Shown here: positions 55,064-63,266 of the stretch, one piece after another
Position numbering within the stretch: position 1 is the stretch's first letter
How the letters are laid out: each line of letters opens with the position of its first letter
Assembly: GCA_013200995.1 (NCBI GenBank)
Contig: CP053688.1
Location: forward strand, 62,001 to 126,000
Reading direction: 5' to 3'
Length of the DNA: 64,000 nucleotides
From: Arthrobacter citreus
GTDB taxonomy: Bacteria > Bacillota > Bacilli > Bacillales > Bacillaceae_G
Translations under genes and position numbers: made by a program
Notes under the pieces: model-generated
The model's input: the letters and a program-made list of their open reading frames with translations, nothing else
Databases searched by the model: none
What the model was told of the DNA's origin: nothing

Positions 55064-56056
55064 ATGAATCGGAAAGAAATCTACGATAAAGTATACGGAT
55101 GTCTAATTGGTCTTTCAGTTGGCGATGCACTTGGTGCGCCAACTGAGGGAATGACACTAGAAGGAATAAGGGAGAAATACAAATGGGTGGATGGTTTTAT
55201 TTCAGACGATCCTGTTGGGACAGATGATACGGAATACTCGATGTTAACTTCTCTAATCTTACTTAAATATGGTGAAAATTTAACTTATCAAGATATGACA
55301 AATGAATGGAGCCAATACTTATTAGACCAAAATGGTGGATTTAAAGGTGGAGGTTTTAGCGAAGTTGATGCTATTTTTAATTTAAGAAAAGGACTTGTTG
55401 CTCCTTATTCAGGTATGGATAATCATGAAATGTGGAGTGATGGTGTAGCCATGCGAATAGCTCCAGTAGGTGTTTATTTTGCTGGTGACCCAGAAAAAGC
55501 TGCAAAAATAGCAGAAATTGAGGCAAGAATTAGTCATGACAGAGACGGTGTCTATTGTGGAATGGCGATTGCTGCTAGTGTTGCTTATGCTATGACAGGT
55601 GATTCCTATGAAAAGGTAATTCAGACTGGCCTAGACGTATTACCAAAAGATTCATGGTCTTATCGAAAAATAGATGAAGCAGTAAATATTGGGATGAAAT
55701 ATTCTAATGTACAAGAGGCAATGGAAGAGCTCTATAATAAAGTTTCAATTTTCTATTATCCTTGGGCAGACGTTGCGCCTGAGGCTACGGCTTTAGCATA
55801 TGGTGTATTTGCTGCATCAAAGGGAGATTACATACAAGCAGTTTTAGGTGGAACAAATATTGGCAGAGATTCAGATACGATTGCCTCAATGAATGGTGCA
55901 TTATCAGGGGCATTAAACGGTTCAAGCGTTATTCCGGAGGATTGGAAAAGTAGAATTAATGTGATTAAGGGAGTATGTGTTAAGAAAACAAGAGGAATTG
56001 ATATACGTGATTTAAGTGAGAGGTTCACAGATGTTATTGTTGGGAGGGGTTTATAA
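55064..56056 (+). CDS. ADP-ribosylglycohydrolase-family protein 3
   Basis: ATG 55064 behind GAGGTGAG; 330 residues. It has all the family motifs: GD21ALGAP, T53-D54-D55-T56, SHDRDG, R268-D269-S270-D271-T272. It is closest in size and pattern to the next protein, from which it is separated by a 1-base overlap (TAATG), so the two may act as a heteromer. Predicted metal-dependent glycohydrolase; substrate unknown. Confidence 0.87.
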   Translation: MNRKEIYDKVYGCLIGLSVGDALGAPTEGMTLEGIREKYKWVDGFISDDPVGTDDTEYSMLTSLILLKYGENLTYQDMTNEWSQYLLDQNGGFKGGGFSEVDAIFNLRKGLVAPYSGMDNHEMWSDGVAMRIAPVGVYFAGDPEKAAKIAEIEARISHDRDGVYCGMAIAASVAYAMTGDSYEKVIQTGLDVLPKDSWSYRKIDEAVNIGMKYSNVQEAMEELYNKVSIFYYPWADVAPEATALAYGVFAASKGDYIQAVLGGTNIGRDSDTIASMNGALSGALNGSSVIPEDWKSRINVIKGVCVKKTRGIDIRDLSERFTDVIVGRGL

Positions 56057-57099
56057 TGAATTACCAAACATTATATAGTAAATCATGTGGAGCTTTTTTA
56101 GGGCTTGCAATTGGAGATTCATTAGGGTTTCCAGCTATGTATCATCGAACGACAGTTTTACCAACAAGAAGAAGGAATCGTCTTTGGGACTTTAGTAAAC
56201 AGACTGATGAATATAAAATTAACAAATTTTCGTTGCCATTTACTCATGCAATGGATGAAAGTATTTTAGACTTTTCTGGGACAGACGATACTGAATTTGC
56301 TATGATTTCTGCACTTATGTTACTTGAATCATCTCATTTCAATGAAGTAGAATTCCTTGAACAATGGAAAAAACTTGTCGTTCAACATGAACATGAAATA
56401 TGGAGCGGAATTAGTGAGAGAGCTTCTATTGAAAATATTAAAAAGGGTTTAATATCCCCTGCAACAGGGAATGACAATCCGCATCATTTCGATGATGGGG
56501 CTGTAGGCAGAGCAGTACCAATCGGAATTAAATTCCATGGCGACCCAAATAAAGCTGCAATTGTATCAGAAAAAATGGCATCAATCACAAATGCGGAAGA
56601 TGGAGTATACGCTGCAAAGGCAATGGCAGCAAGTATAGCACTTGCAATTGATGGTGCCTCAGCGAAGGAAATTGTTGATGAAGGATTAAAACAAATCCCT
56701 GAAAATACATGGTTAAGTAGAAAAGTAAACCAAGCAATATCGATTTTGGAATCAACTAATAACGATGGATTTGCTGCAATGCCTCTTTGGAATAACCAAC
56801 TAGTCAACTCAATTTATAATTATGGAAATATAGCCCCTGAGACTTTAGCGATTGCCTATGCTATAATTCTTGCTACAGAAGGAAATTTTGAAAAGAGTAT
56901 CATGCTCTCACTTATGTTACCAAAACAAGCCGACAGCATGCCTGCAATGGTTGGTGCATTGGCAGGTGCAATGAATGGAATGGAATCAATTTCGAAAAGT
57001 TGGGTAGATAGTGTTGATACCATAAAAGGGTTCTGTGTTCCGCATTTAAAGGGATTAACAATTACTGAAACAGTAAAACGATTAATCGAATCAGAATAA
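56056..57099 (+). CDS. ADP-ribosylglycohydrolase-family protein 4, diverged C-terminal metal site
   Basis: 347 residues, start ATG 56056 overlapping the stop of gene 3. GD21SLGFP and T76-D77-D78-T79 are kept, but the C-terminal RDSDT is replaced by K290-Q291-A292-D293-S294, losing one acidic metal ligand, and SHD is replaced by TNAEDG. An insertion rich in arginine (PTRRRNRLWDF, 36-46) follows the first motif. It may be a catalytically weak partner or regulator of protein 3, or have a changed metal requirement. Confidence 0.85.
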   Translation: MNYQTLYSKSCGAFLGLAIGDSLGFPAMYHRTTVLPTRRRNRLWDFSKQTDEYKINKFSLPFTHAMDESILDFSGTDDTEFAMISALMLLESSHFNEVEFLEQWKKLVVQHEHEIWSGISERASIENIKKGLISPATGNDNPHHFDDGAVGRAVPIGIKFHGDPNKAAIVSEKMASITNAEDGVYAAKAMAASIALAIDGASAKEIVDEGLKQIPENTWLSRKVNQAISILESTNNDGFAAMPLWNNQLVNSIYNYGNIAPETLAIAYAIILATEGNFEKSIMLSLMLPKQADSMPAMVGALAGAMNGMESISKSWVDSVDTIKGFCVPHLKGLTITETVKRLIESE

Positions 57100-57150
57100 G
57101 AAAATAATACATATGAGAAAATCTGTTATATTTTAGGGGAGTATAATCCA

Positions 57151-58167
57151 GTGAAAAATAAGAAAGCGACGATACGGGATGTCGCAAAAGAAGCGGGTGT
57201 CTCTGTAGCTACGGTATCAAGATATATAAATAACATAAGCTATATTAGTCCAGAAACCGAACAAAAAATTAAAGTAGTTATGAAAAAGCTTGATTATAAA
57301 CCAAACGAGATTGCTAGAGGACTTGCGAAACAAAAATCGAAAACTATTGCCTTAATTATTCCTGATATTTCAAACCCGTTCTTTCCAGAATTGGTTGTTG
57401 CAATAGAAGAAGTTGCTAAATTAAAAGGGTATAGCTTAATACTAGTTAATTCTAATAATGATGATCTAAAGAACCCTAAGTTTTGGAAGGAGTTTCAAAG
57501 TAGGTATATCGATGGTTTTGTGTTGGCGTCATTTGAATTTAATGAAGAAATCCTAAAAAGCTTACAGAATTTACAAATTCCATTTGTTAGAGTAGACCGT
57601 GCTGTTGATACACATACTGCAAACTCTGTAGGTGTCGATAATTATAAAGGAGCCATAATGGCTGTCGAACATTTGTATAAACTTGGATGTGAAAAAATTG
57701 CTCATATCAGTGGTCCTGATGTTTTTATTCCTGCGATTGACCGGCTTCGAGGATATCAAGATACTTTGCAAAAATATTTTCCAATACAAGAACCAATTGT
57801 TTACCAAGGAGATTTTGCGATGGAAAGTGGCAAGCAATTAACCCAACGGTTGCTTGAGGACCATCCAGACGTAGATGGTATATTTCTTGCAAATGATTTA
57901 ATGGCAATAGGCTCTTTAAAAGCATTAAAAATGTTAAATATCAACGTTCCAACTGACATAGCTATTATTGGATTTGATGGAATTAAAATAACAGAAATGG
58001 TCGAACCTGAATTAAGTACAATTGTTCAACCAATTTATCGAATCGGCGTCGCTGCAACAAATAAATTAATCAATTTAATAGAAGAGACAGATGACACTGA
58101 AGAATATCAATTAGAAGTGGCGCTAGTTAAAAGGGAATCTACTTTAGGGTTTATGCCTAAAGGGTAA
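57151..58167 (+). CDS. LacI-family regulator of the ARH cluster
   Basis: GTG 57151 behind AGGGGAG; 338 residues. It has a LacI helix-turn-helix (TIRDVAKEAGVSVATVSRYI), hinge (PNEIARGLAKQKS) and an effector domain of the ribose-binding type (ALIIPDISNPFFPELV; IAIIGFDGIKITEMVEP). It closes the cluster, 50 bases after ARH 4, and probably binds the TGTAACCGGTTACA operators at 45660 and 45727. A strong terminator follows. Confidence 0.9.
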   Translation: MKNKKATIRDVAKEAGVSVATVSRYINNISYISPETEQKIKVVMKKLDYKPNEIARGLAKQKSKTIALIIPDISNPFFPELVVAIEEVAKLKGYSLILVNSNNDDLKNPKFWKEFQSRYIDGFVLASFEFNEEILKSLQNLQIPFVRVDRAVDTHTANSVGVDNYKGAIMAVEHLYKLGCEKIAHISGPDVFIPAIDRLRGYQDTLQKYFPIQEPIVYQGDFAMESGKQLTQRLLEDHPDVDGIFLANDLMAIGSLKALKMLNINVPTDIAIIGFDGIKITEMVEPELSTIVQPIYRIGVAATNKLINLIEETDDTEEYQLEVALVKRESTLGFMPKG

Positions 58168-58216
58168 TGATTCAAACTTTGCATCAGTCAATTTCAATTA
58201 GAATAGAAGTAAGATT

Positions 58217-58262
58217 AAAGACAGTAGGCATACTCGATATCATGGGTATGCCTACTGTCTTT
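58217..58262. terminator. Terminator of the ARH cluster
   Basis: A 17-bp perfect stem (58217-58233 with 58246-58262) with a 12-base loop, followed by TATAG; the final Us are inside the stem. Confidence 0.85.
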
Positions 58263-58495
58263 ATAGTATAGAATCAGTTTTGAAAATATTTAAGTACTGT
58301 TTCCTTATTTTCTACGTTTCTCAATCGTAATACTATAAATAAATCCACATTAACGAATAAAGCATTAATCATCTAATACTATCAGAACAATTTATAGGTA
58401 CAGAGTCACAATATAATCTAGTATCCAATTCACTTTTGAATATTCAGATATTTTTGTAATATTGAATAAAATAGAATAAAAAAGGTGATAAACAT

Positions 58496-58756
58496 ATGTG
58501 CGAAAATAATAAACTAATCATAACGATGAATAAATACTATGTAAAACCAGGCGATGAAATTGAATTTACGCCAAAAAAAGACGATCTTGACAAGAAAAAT
58601 CCGAATTCAGTAAAAGGAATCGTAACAAAAGTTCTTTCAAATTCTGTAATCGTAGATATGAGAAAAGATCGAAACCACCGAAATTATTACGATCATGATC
58701 ACACGGTAATTAATCATAAGAAGTATAAAATTTTAGCAAATATGACTAGTAGATAA
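58496..58756 (+). CDS. DUF2187 family protein
   Basis: An 86-residue protein with a small SH3/KOW-like beta barrel: VKPGDEIEFTPKK, VKGIVTKVLSNSVIVDMRKD and the end TVINHKKYKIL, the signature of DUF2187 (YkvS-like) proteins of Bacillaceae. Function unknown; a nucleic-acid-binding role has been guessed from the fold. ATG 58496 lies after AAAAGGTGAT. Monocistronic with its own terminator. Confidence 0.8.
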   Translation: MCENNKLIITMNKYYVKPGDEIEFTPKKDDLDKKNPNSVKGIVTKVLSNSVIVDMRKDRNHRNYYDHDHTVINHKKYKILANMTSR

Positions 58757-58774
58757 ACAAATTTTATTTCCTAG

Positions 58775-58817
58775 AAAATAGCCTTACCCCAGTTTCATTG
58801 AGGGATAAGGCTATTTT
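58775..58817. terminator. Terminator of the DUF2187 gene
   Basis: AAAATAGCCTTA (58775-58786) pairs with TAAGGCTATTTT (58806-58817), followed by TTT. Confidence 0.88.
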
Positions 58818-58820
58818 TTT

Positions 58821-59205
58821 ATGTAGTACCTATGTACTTATATGGATTCTTATAATAGTAAAAATTAAATATGCAATGCTACCTAAGTAACTTAATAAGT
58901 ATTCTTTATTTTCTTTTCATATATTTGTTCGTTGAAACCATCAAACAGTCCTCGTATCTTATTATTATTTCCACATGAAATTATAGAGTTAATCTTCTCT
59001 ATATTTACTTTCCGTCAATTTATTCTTCACATTAAAAAAATTTGAAAAATGTCACAAAACAATGAAATATGTAATAATTTTCATGTTTTCGTAACATTAT
59101 CTTCCACCTTTTAACAAACTCAGACTTTAGACTGTTTTGTTTACTTGATTATTTTGTTAAAATATAATTAGGAATTTAGAAAATATTGGAAATAAGGAGG
59201 ACGAA
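58821..59205. other. Intergenic region before the ABC exporter genes
   Basis: No gene seen. A promoter for the exporter is likely at TTTACT (59140-59145), 17-base spacer, TATAAT (59163-59168). The rest is AT-rich without repeats. Confidence 0.5.
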
Positions 59206-60102
59206 ATGAAGAATTCAATTGTGCAAATTAAGAACTTATCAAAAGAAATCAGAGGGAAGAAAATTGTTTCTGATTTAAGCTTTGATATTTTTGAAGGCGA
59301 AGTTTTTGGATTTTTAGGGCCAAATGGTGCTGGTAAGACAACGACAATTAGGATGATGGTTGGTTTGATGGCTATTTCTGAAGGTGACGTTGTGATTGAT
59401 GGCCATAGTATTAAGTCTAACTTTGAGGATGCAATTAAGCATGTAGGTGCGATTGTAGAAAATCCAGAGTTGTATAAGTTTCTAAGCGGCTATGATAATT
59501 TATTGCAATATGCTCGAATGAATAAGAATGTTACAAAAGAGAAGATTGATGAGGTTGTTGAGTTAGTAGGCTTAACTGGGGCAATCCGTCAAAAAGTTAA
59601 AACCTATTCACTAGGTATGAGGCAGCGACTTGGTTTAGCTCAATGTTTATTGCATGATCCAAAAGTTTTAATTCTTGATGAACCGACGAATGGACTAGAT
59701 CCAGCAGGTATCCGAGAAATGAGAGATCACTTGCAACTACTTACGAAAAAAAGAGGCATGGCTATTATTGTATCAAGTCACTTATTAGCAGAAATGGAAA
59801 TGATGTGTGACCGAATTGGGATTATTCAGCAAGGTAAGCTAGTAGATGTACAAACAGTAACAGAGCTTACAACTGAAGATGTACAAACTTACTCAATTGA
59901 AGTGAATAATAGTGAAGCAGCACTTAAAGTTCTTACTAAACATAACGCTAATGTTGTTGATGGAGAAATACATATTGAATTAACAAGAGAAGATGTACCG
60001 AATGTCATTGAATTATTAGTAGAAAACCGTATTCGTGTATATGGATTTAAGGCAAATGCAAAAACATTGGAAGATCGTTTCTTAGAAATCACGAATGTTT
60101 AA
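59206..60102 (+). CDS. ABC transporter ATP-binding protein (BcrA type)
   Basis: The 298-residue ATPase has Walker A GPNGAGKTT (about 40-48), signature YSLGMRQRLGLAQ, Walker B VLILDEPTNGLDP and the switch His in SSHLL. The C-terminal 80 residues are the DUF4162-like extension typical of BcrA/YxlF exporters for bacitracin-like or lantibiotic peptides. It pairs with the permease encoded 58 bases downstream. ATG 59206 follows AAGGAGG. No sensor kinase is adjacent, so the substrate is unknown. Confidence 0.9.
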   Translation: MKNSIVQIKNLSKEIRGKKIVSDLSFDIFEGEVFGFLGPNGAGKTTTIRMMVGLMAISEGDVVIDGHSIKSNFEDAIKHVGAIVENPELYKFLSGYDNLLQYARMNKNVTKEKIDEVVELVGLTGAIRQKVKTYSLGMRQRLGLAQCLLHDPKVLILDEPTNGLDPAGIREMRDHLQLLTKKRGMAIIVSSHLLAEMEMMCDRIGIIQQGKLVDVQTVTELTTEDVQTYSIEVNNSEAALKVLTKHNANVVDGEIHIELTREDVPNVIELLVENRIRVYGFKANAKTLEDRFLEITNV

Positions 60103-60160
60103 CAAGCTTTAGAAGTCTCGTTAACTAGTTGAGAAATTCAAAAAGAAAGGAACTTAAAAC

Positions 60161-61117
60161 ATGTTAAAATTGATTCAGAATGAATGGATAAAGATTATTA
60201 AAAGACCAGGAACAATTGTGATGGTTGCTCTTGTTATTTTACTTGTAGGTGTAACTGGTACAATTATAAAATATAACGACAATAAAGTAGAGCAAAGCGC
60301 TGATCAGAATTGGAAGAAATCACTACAAGATGAGATAGCTCAAAATAAAAAGGAATTAAAAAGTATAAGTGATAAGAATGATATTACAAGACCGTACTTA
60401 GAACGAACAATTGCGATAAATGAGTATCGTATTGAGCATAATATTGCACCTGATGTAAAATCAAGTGTGTGGACTTTTATGGAAGTTTCATCAAAATTAA
60501 TTATATTGGTAGGATTATTTACGATTATCGTTTCTGCTAATATTGTCGCAAGTGAATTTAATTGGGGAACTATTAAACTTTTACTTATTCGTCCGTTTTC
60601 TAGAACTAAAATCATTATGTCAAAATATTTAACTAGTATTCTATTTGGTTTTGCAATGTTATTTATTTTATTTATTGTTTCTAGCGTACTAGGCTTAATT
60701 TTATTCGGACCTGGTAGTGGGGATAATTCTTATTTAGCATATGTCAATGGCCATGTAGAGGAACAAAGTAGACTAGTTTATTCTGCAAAGCAATATTTAA
60801 TGAGTTTTATCGAAACATTTATGCTAGCTACAATGGCATTCATGGTATCAACTGTGTTTAGAAATAATACAATTGCAATCGGTATTTCAATCCTTTTATT
60901 AACAGTTGGAAGTACGGTAACAAATATTTTAGCTAGTTTCTTTGATTGGACAAAATTTATCCTATTTGCAAACACAGATTTAATGCAGTACATCAACGGT
61001 ACTCCGCTAGTAAAAGGAATGACAATGTCATTTTCATTAATTATGCTAGTAGTTTATTTCGTTGTTTTCTTAGGATTAGCATTAGTTGTATTTTCTAAAC
61101 GTGACGTAACAGCCTAA
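60161..61117 (+). CDS. ABC transporter permease (ABC-2 type)
   Basis: 318 residues with six membrane helices; the first is followed by a large outside domain with a coiled-coil-like NWKKSLQDEIAQNKKELKS and the conserved ASEFNWGTIKLLLIRPFSRTKI block of BcrB/YxlG-type permeases. Forms an exporter or immunity transporter with the ATPase. ATG 60161 follows AGAAAGGAAC. A strong terminator follows. Confidence 0.87.
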   Translation: MLKLIQNEWIKIIKRPGTIVMVALVILLVGVTGTIIKYNDNKVEQSADQNWKKSLQDEIAQNKKELKSISDKNDITRPYLERTIAINEYRIEHNIAPDVKSSVWTFMEVSSKLIILVGLFTIIVSANIVASEFNWGTIKLLLIRPFSRTKIIMSKYLTSILFGFAMLFILFIVSSVLGLILFGPGSGDNSYLAYVNGHVEEQSRLVYSAKQYLMSFIETFMLATMAFMVSTVFRNNTIAIGISILLLTVGSTVTNILASFFDWTKFILFANTDLMQYINGTPLVKGMTMSFSLIMLVVYFVVFLGLALVVFSKRDVTA

Positions 61118-61140
61118 GAGCAATTCTTTAAATAACATGA

Positions 61141-61176
61141 AAAGCCTGATTCTCAAAATAGAGAATCAGGCTTTTT
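61141..61176 (+). terminator. Terminator of the ABC exporter operon
   Basis: AAAAGCCTGATTCTC (61141-61155) pairs with GAGAATCAGGCTTTT (61162-61176), 15 bp, loop AAAATA, then more T. Confidence 0.93.
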
Positions 61177-61185
61177 TGTTTATCT

Positions 61186-61265
61186 AAAATAAAGATTGAA
61201 TAATTTCTTTCATAATTTCATTGTACAAATCTAATGCTTGATCATACTCTTTTTCTTCAATAATC
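61186..61265 (-). pseudogene. C-terminal fragment of an unknown protein
   Basis: On the minus strand one frame reads IIEEKEYDQALDLYNEIMKE IIQSLF and stops, after a stop upstream at 61266. It looks like the helical C-terminal end of a protein whose 5' part has been lost. Family not recognised. Confidence 0.4.
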
Positions 61266-61271
61266 TAGTTA

Positions 61272-61405
61272 ATTCTTCATACTTTGGTGGAGAAGAGTTT
61301 TCAAGATTATTACCAAAATCTACTCTTGAAGATGCAAGAAGAATAGCAAATCGTTTATGCAATTTAATAAAAAATCTTGAAATTGAATTGGAAGAGATCA
61401 AGTAA
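61272..61405 (+). pseudogene. GGDEF (diguanylate cyclase) C-terminal fragment
   Basis: The frame starting at 61272 reads SSYFGGEEFSRLLPKST, LEDARRIANRLCNLIKNLE and IELEEIK, stop 61403. GGEEF (61286-61300) is the active-site signature of diguanylate cyclases and the following helix pattern is typical. Everything upstream of the motif is missing; the fragment abuts an unrelated minus-strand fragment, which suggests a deletion. Confidence 0.65.
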
Positions 61406-61414
61406 GTTTCTAAA

Positions 61415-61450
61415 AAAACATCTAAAACCTTTAACAGTTTTAGATGTTTT
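61415..61450. terminator. Bidirectional terminator
   Basis: A 14-bp stem (61415-61428 with 61437-61450) with A and T runs on both sides lies at the 3' end of the GntR gene (minus). Confidence 0.88.
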
Positions 61451-61454
61451 TTAT

Positions 61455-62102
61455 TTAGAACATTAAATCAATAAATGCTTCCTCTTTTAGTTGTGTAAAA
61501 ATCTCTTTTGCTTTATCAAATTCTGATTTTTCGACGCACTCAATAATTGAATTATATAATCCAATTGTATGAGGAATTCTATTTTTTCTTACATTAAAAA
61601 CGTTAAAAGATGTAGCTTCTTCGGTAAATCTTTTCCATAATTGATCAAGCATTTCAACAATTAAGTTGTTTTGAGAATTTAGTAAAAACGTTTTATAAAA
61701 TTCAGTTAATGATCGATGATATTGATAAGCATCATCCGCATTGAATGCTTTTTCCATAGAGGATGTAATTTCTCTTAGTAGTTTTACATTAAAAGCTATA
61801 TGCTTTCTTTCAGATTTTTCAACACAGAATACAGCAAAGCACCACTGAATTTCAATCATATTAATGATTTCGTTTAATGTGAAATGAGTATACATTACCG
61901 TTGTGCCATGAAAATTATTATGAGATAGAAAATCTTCGGATACAAGTCTACCTAGTGCTCTTCTAATCGGTGTTCTGCTCATTTGTAAATCAGATACAAG
62001 TGCTGTTTCTTTCAAGTGCATGCCAGTCGGATACTCACCTGAAAGTATTAGATCTTTTATTTTTTCATATGCAATTTGTTCTAATGTTTTTTCCTTTGCC
62101 AT
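61455..62102 (-). CDS. GntR-family regulator with FCD domain
   Basis: 215 residues: winged helix at the N-terminus (YEKIKDLILSGEYPTGMHLKE; SDLQMSRTPIRRALGRLVSE) and an all-helical FCD ligand domain (about 80-210). FadR-subfamily proteins sense carboxylic or sugar acids. No target gene is adjacent, apart from a truncated paralogue upstream; a GTATAC-containing repeat at 62161-62183 may be its own operator. ATG 62102 is 6 bases from AGGAGA. Confidence 0.88.
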   Translation of the reverse strand: MAKEKTLEQIAYEKIKDLILSGEYPTGMHLKETALVSDLQMSRTPIRRALGRLVSEDFLSHNNFHGTTVMYTHFTLNEIINMIEIQWCFAVFCVEKSERKHIAFNVKLLREITSSMEKAFNADDAYQYHRSLTEFYKTFLLNSQNNLIVEMLDQLWKRFTEEATSFNVFNVRKNRIPHTIGLYNSIIECVEKSEFDKAKEIFTQLKEEAFIDLMF

Positions 62103-62160
62103 GTAGTTTCTCCTATAACATAGTGTATGTATTTCAGTAAAATTTTGTCTATTTTCCTAT

Positions 62161-62183
62161 AGTATACTTATCCCTTAGTATAC
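62161..62183. promoter_or_regulatory. Repeated AGTATAC, possible GntR operator
   Basis: AGTATAC occurs at 62161-62167 and 62177-62183, spaced 16 bp, each with a palindromic GTATAC core. It lies about 60 bases upstream of the GntR start and another AGTATAC is at 62630-62636. Auto-control is possible. Confidence 0.4.
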
Positions 62184-62286
62184 ATTAAAAATGCAATTAT
62201 AAAGCTATATGATTAATATATTTCACTTAAAGTTTCTTTTTATGAAACTGAGTAAGGGGAAATTTGCTGAATTTATAATAAATCAT

Positions 62287-62550
62287 TTATGATCGTCCTT
62301 TTAAAACTAATTCTTCATAGGCAGCTAACGTTTTCAAAAAGGAATTTTTCCTAATTTGAAAGTATTTTATTGAACCAGCAGCAAATCTATTTAGTAATTT
62401 AGTCATCGTTTCCATTATTAAGTCATTTTGAGGGGGCTGTAAGATTAAGTTATTAAAATGATTTACTTCATTAAAATATAATTCAGATTCTCCCTCTAAA
62501 TAGTGCTTAATGAACCCGGAAGATTCTAAAGACATAAGTGCTATTTTCAT
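62287..62550 (-). pseudogene. Truncated GntR/FCD paralogue
   Basis: The 87-residue ORF aligns by eye with the C-terminal FCD half of the GntR protein next to it (here NEVNHFNNLIL, QPPQNDLIMETMTKLLNRFA, FQIRKNSFLKTLAAYEELV; there YKTFLLNSQNNLIVEMLDQL, FNVRKNRIPHTIGLYNSII). The DNA-binding domain and the distal FCD end are missing. Remnant of a duplicated regulator. Confidence 0.65.
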
Positions 62551-62723
62551 TTAGTTCTTTGTATTTACAGAATTATTTTTTTGAATTTTAAATCTAGTGT
62601 TGTAATTTTAAAAAACAATAACAATACAAAAAGTATACAATAATTTATGAGAAATAATGTGAATTTAATTTTAAATAGTTCATGAGGTAATTGATGAACG
62701 ATGGGATACGGGGAACTGAATGA

Positions 62724-62755
62724 AGAGGCTGTCCATTTTCGGGCATCCTCTTTTT
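62724..62755 (+). terminator. Terminator-like hairpin without upstream gene
   Basis: AAGAGG (with TG and CC continuing) pairs with GG, CA and CCTCTT across the loop ATTTTC, with two mismatches, followed by a run of seven T. The nearest plus-strand gene upstream is far away. Confidence 0.55.
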
Positions 62756-62799
62756 TTAGGTAGTATTAAAGAATGTGAGACCTTTAAATAAACCAGTTT

Positions 62800-62862
62800 G
62801 AAGGTACAAATAAGAGATCAGAAGCTACAAATAAAAATAGGGAATCTGCAAATAAATTTCTT
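62800..62862. repeat. Three imperfect 21-bp tandem repeats
   Basis: Units begin at 62800, 62821 and 62842: GAAGGTACAAATAA..., GAAGCTACAAATAA..., GAATCTGCAAATAA.... The 5' two thirds are well conserved and the rest variable. Period exactly 21 bp, two helical turns. No ORF runs through. Confidence 0.6.
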
Positions 62863-63266
62863 AGAATCCTAAATTAGATAGAATATTACCTATACCGGTT
62901 AGGGGTATATACCGTGTTTCACCTTAATAAAGGGGCAATAGTGGCTATGTATAAAAGGAAAATGTTAAGTTTCCTCTATTTCTAATTAAACCGACTAAAA
63001 AAAATTGAGTGATCCGTTATATATTAAAAAATATGGATAAACAAATCAACTATAAATAAGAAACACCCCTAAGATACCTTCCATTTTCCAACATCCAGTT
63101 TTAAGACTGAAAAAAAGTGCGGCCCAGTCAGTTCCACTATTCTTAGGAAAGCCTCTTTTTTATGTGCAGTCTGCGTAAGAAAAACGTCATGTTATTTTTT
63201 TCCATAAAATTGAATAATTTCCATTCCTGTTTCAAATTATAAAATAAAACCTACTAGGGGAACAGT

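Larger units (their letters stand above)
62551..63266. other. 716-bp intergenic region with hairpin and 21-bp repeats
   Basis: No gene is supported. It contains AGTATAC at 62630, a terminator-like hairpin at 62724-62755, three 21-bp repeats (62800-62862) and, just before the GerA-type gene, its promoter region. Several short stretches are GC-richer (62690-62760, 63110-63180), perhaps scars of mobile elements. Confidence 0.5.

Noticed and set aside
51694..57099. ARH genes as a DraT/DraG-type or toxin-antitoxin immunity system
   Set aside because: No ADP-ribosyltransferase gene is nearby, and the genes are embedded with a sugar importer, kinase and LacI regulator.
62800..62862. Repeats as a CRISPR array
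   Set aside because: The units are imperfect, directly adjacent and without spacers; no cas genes are present.
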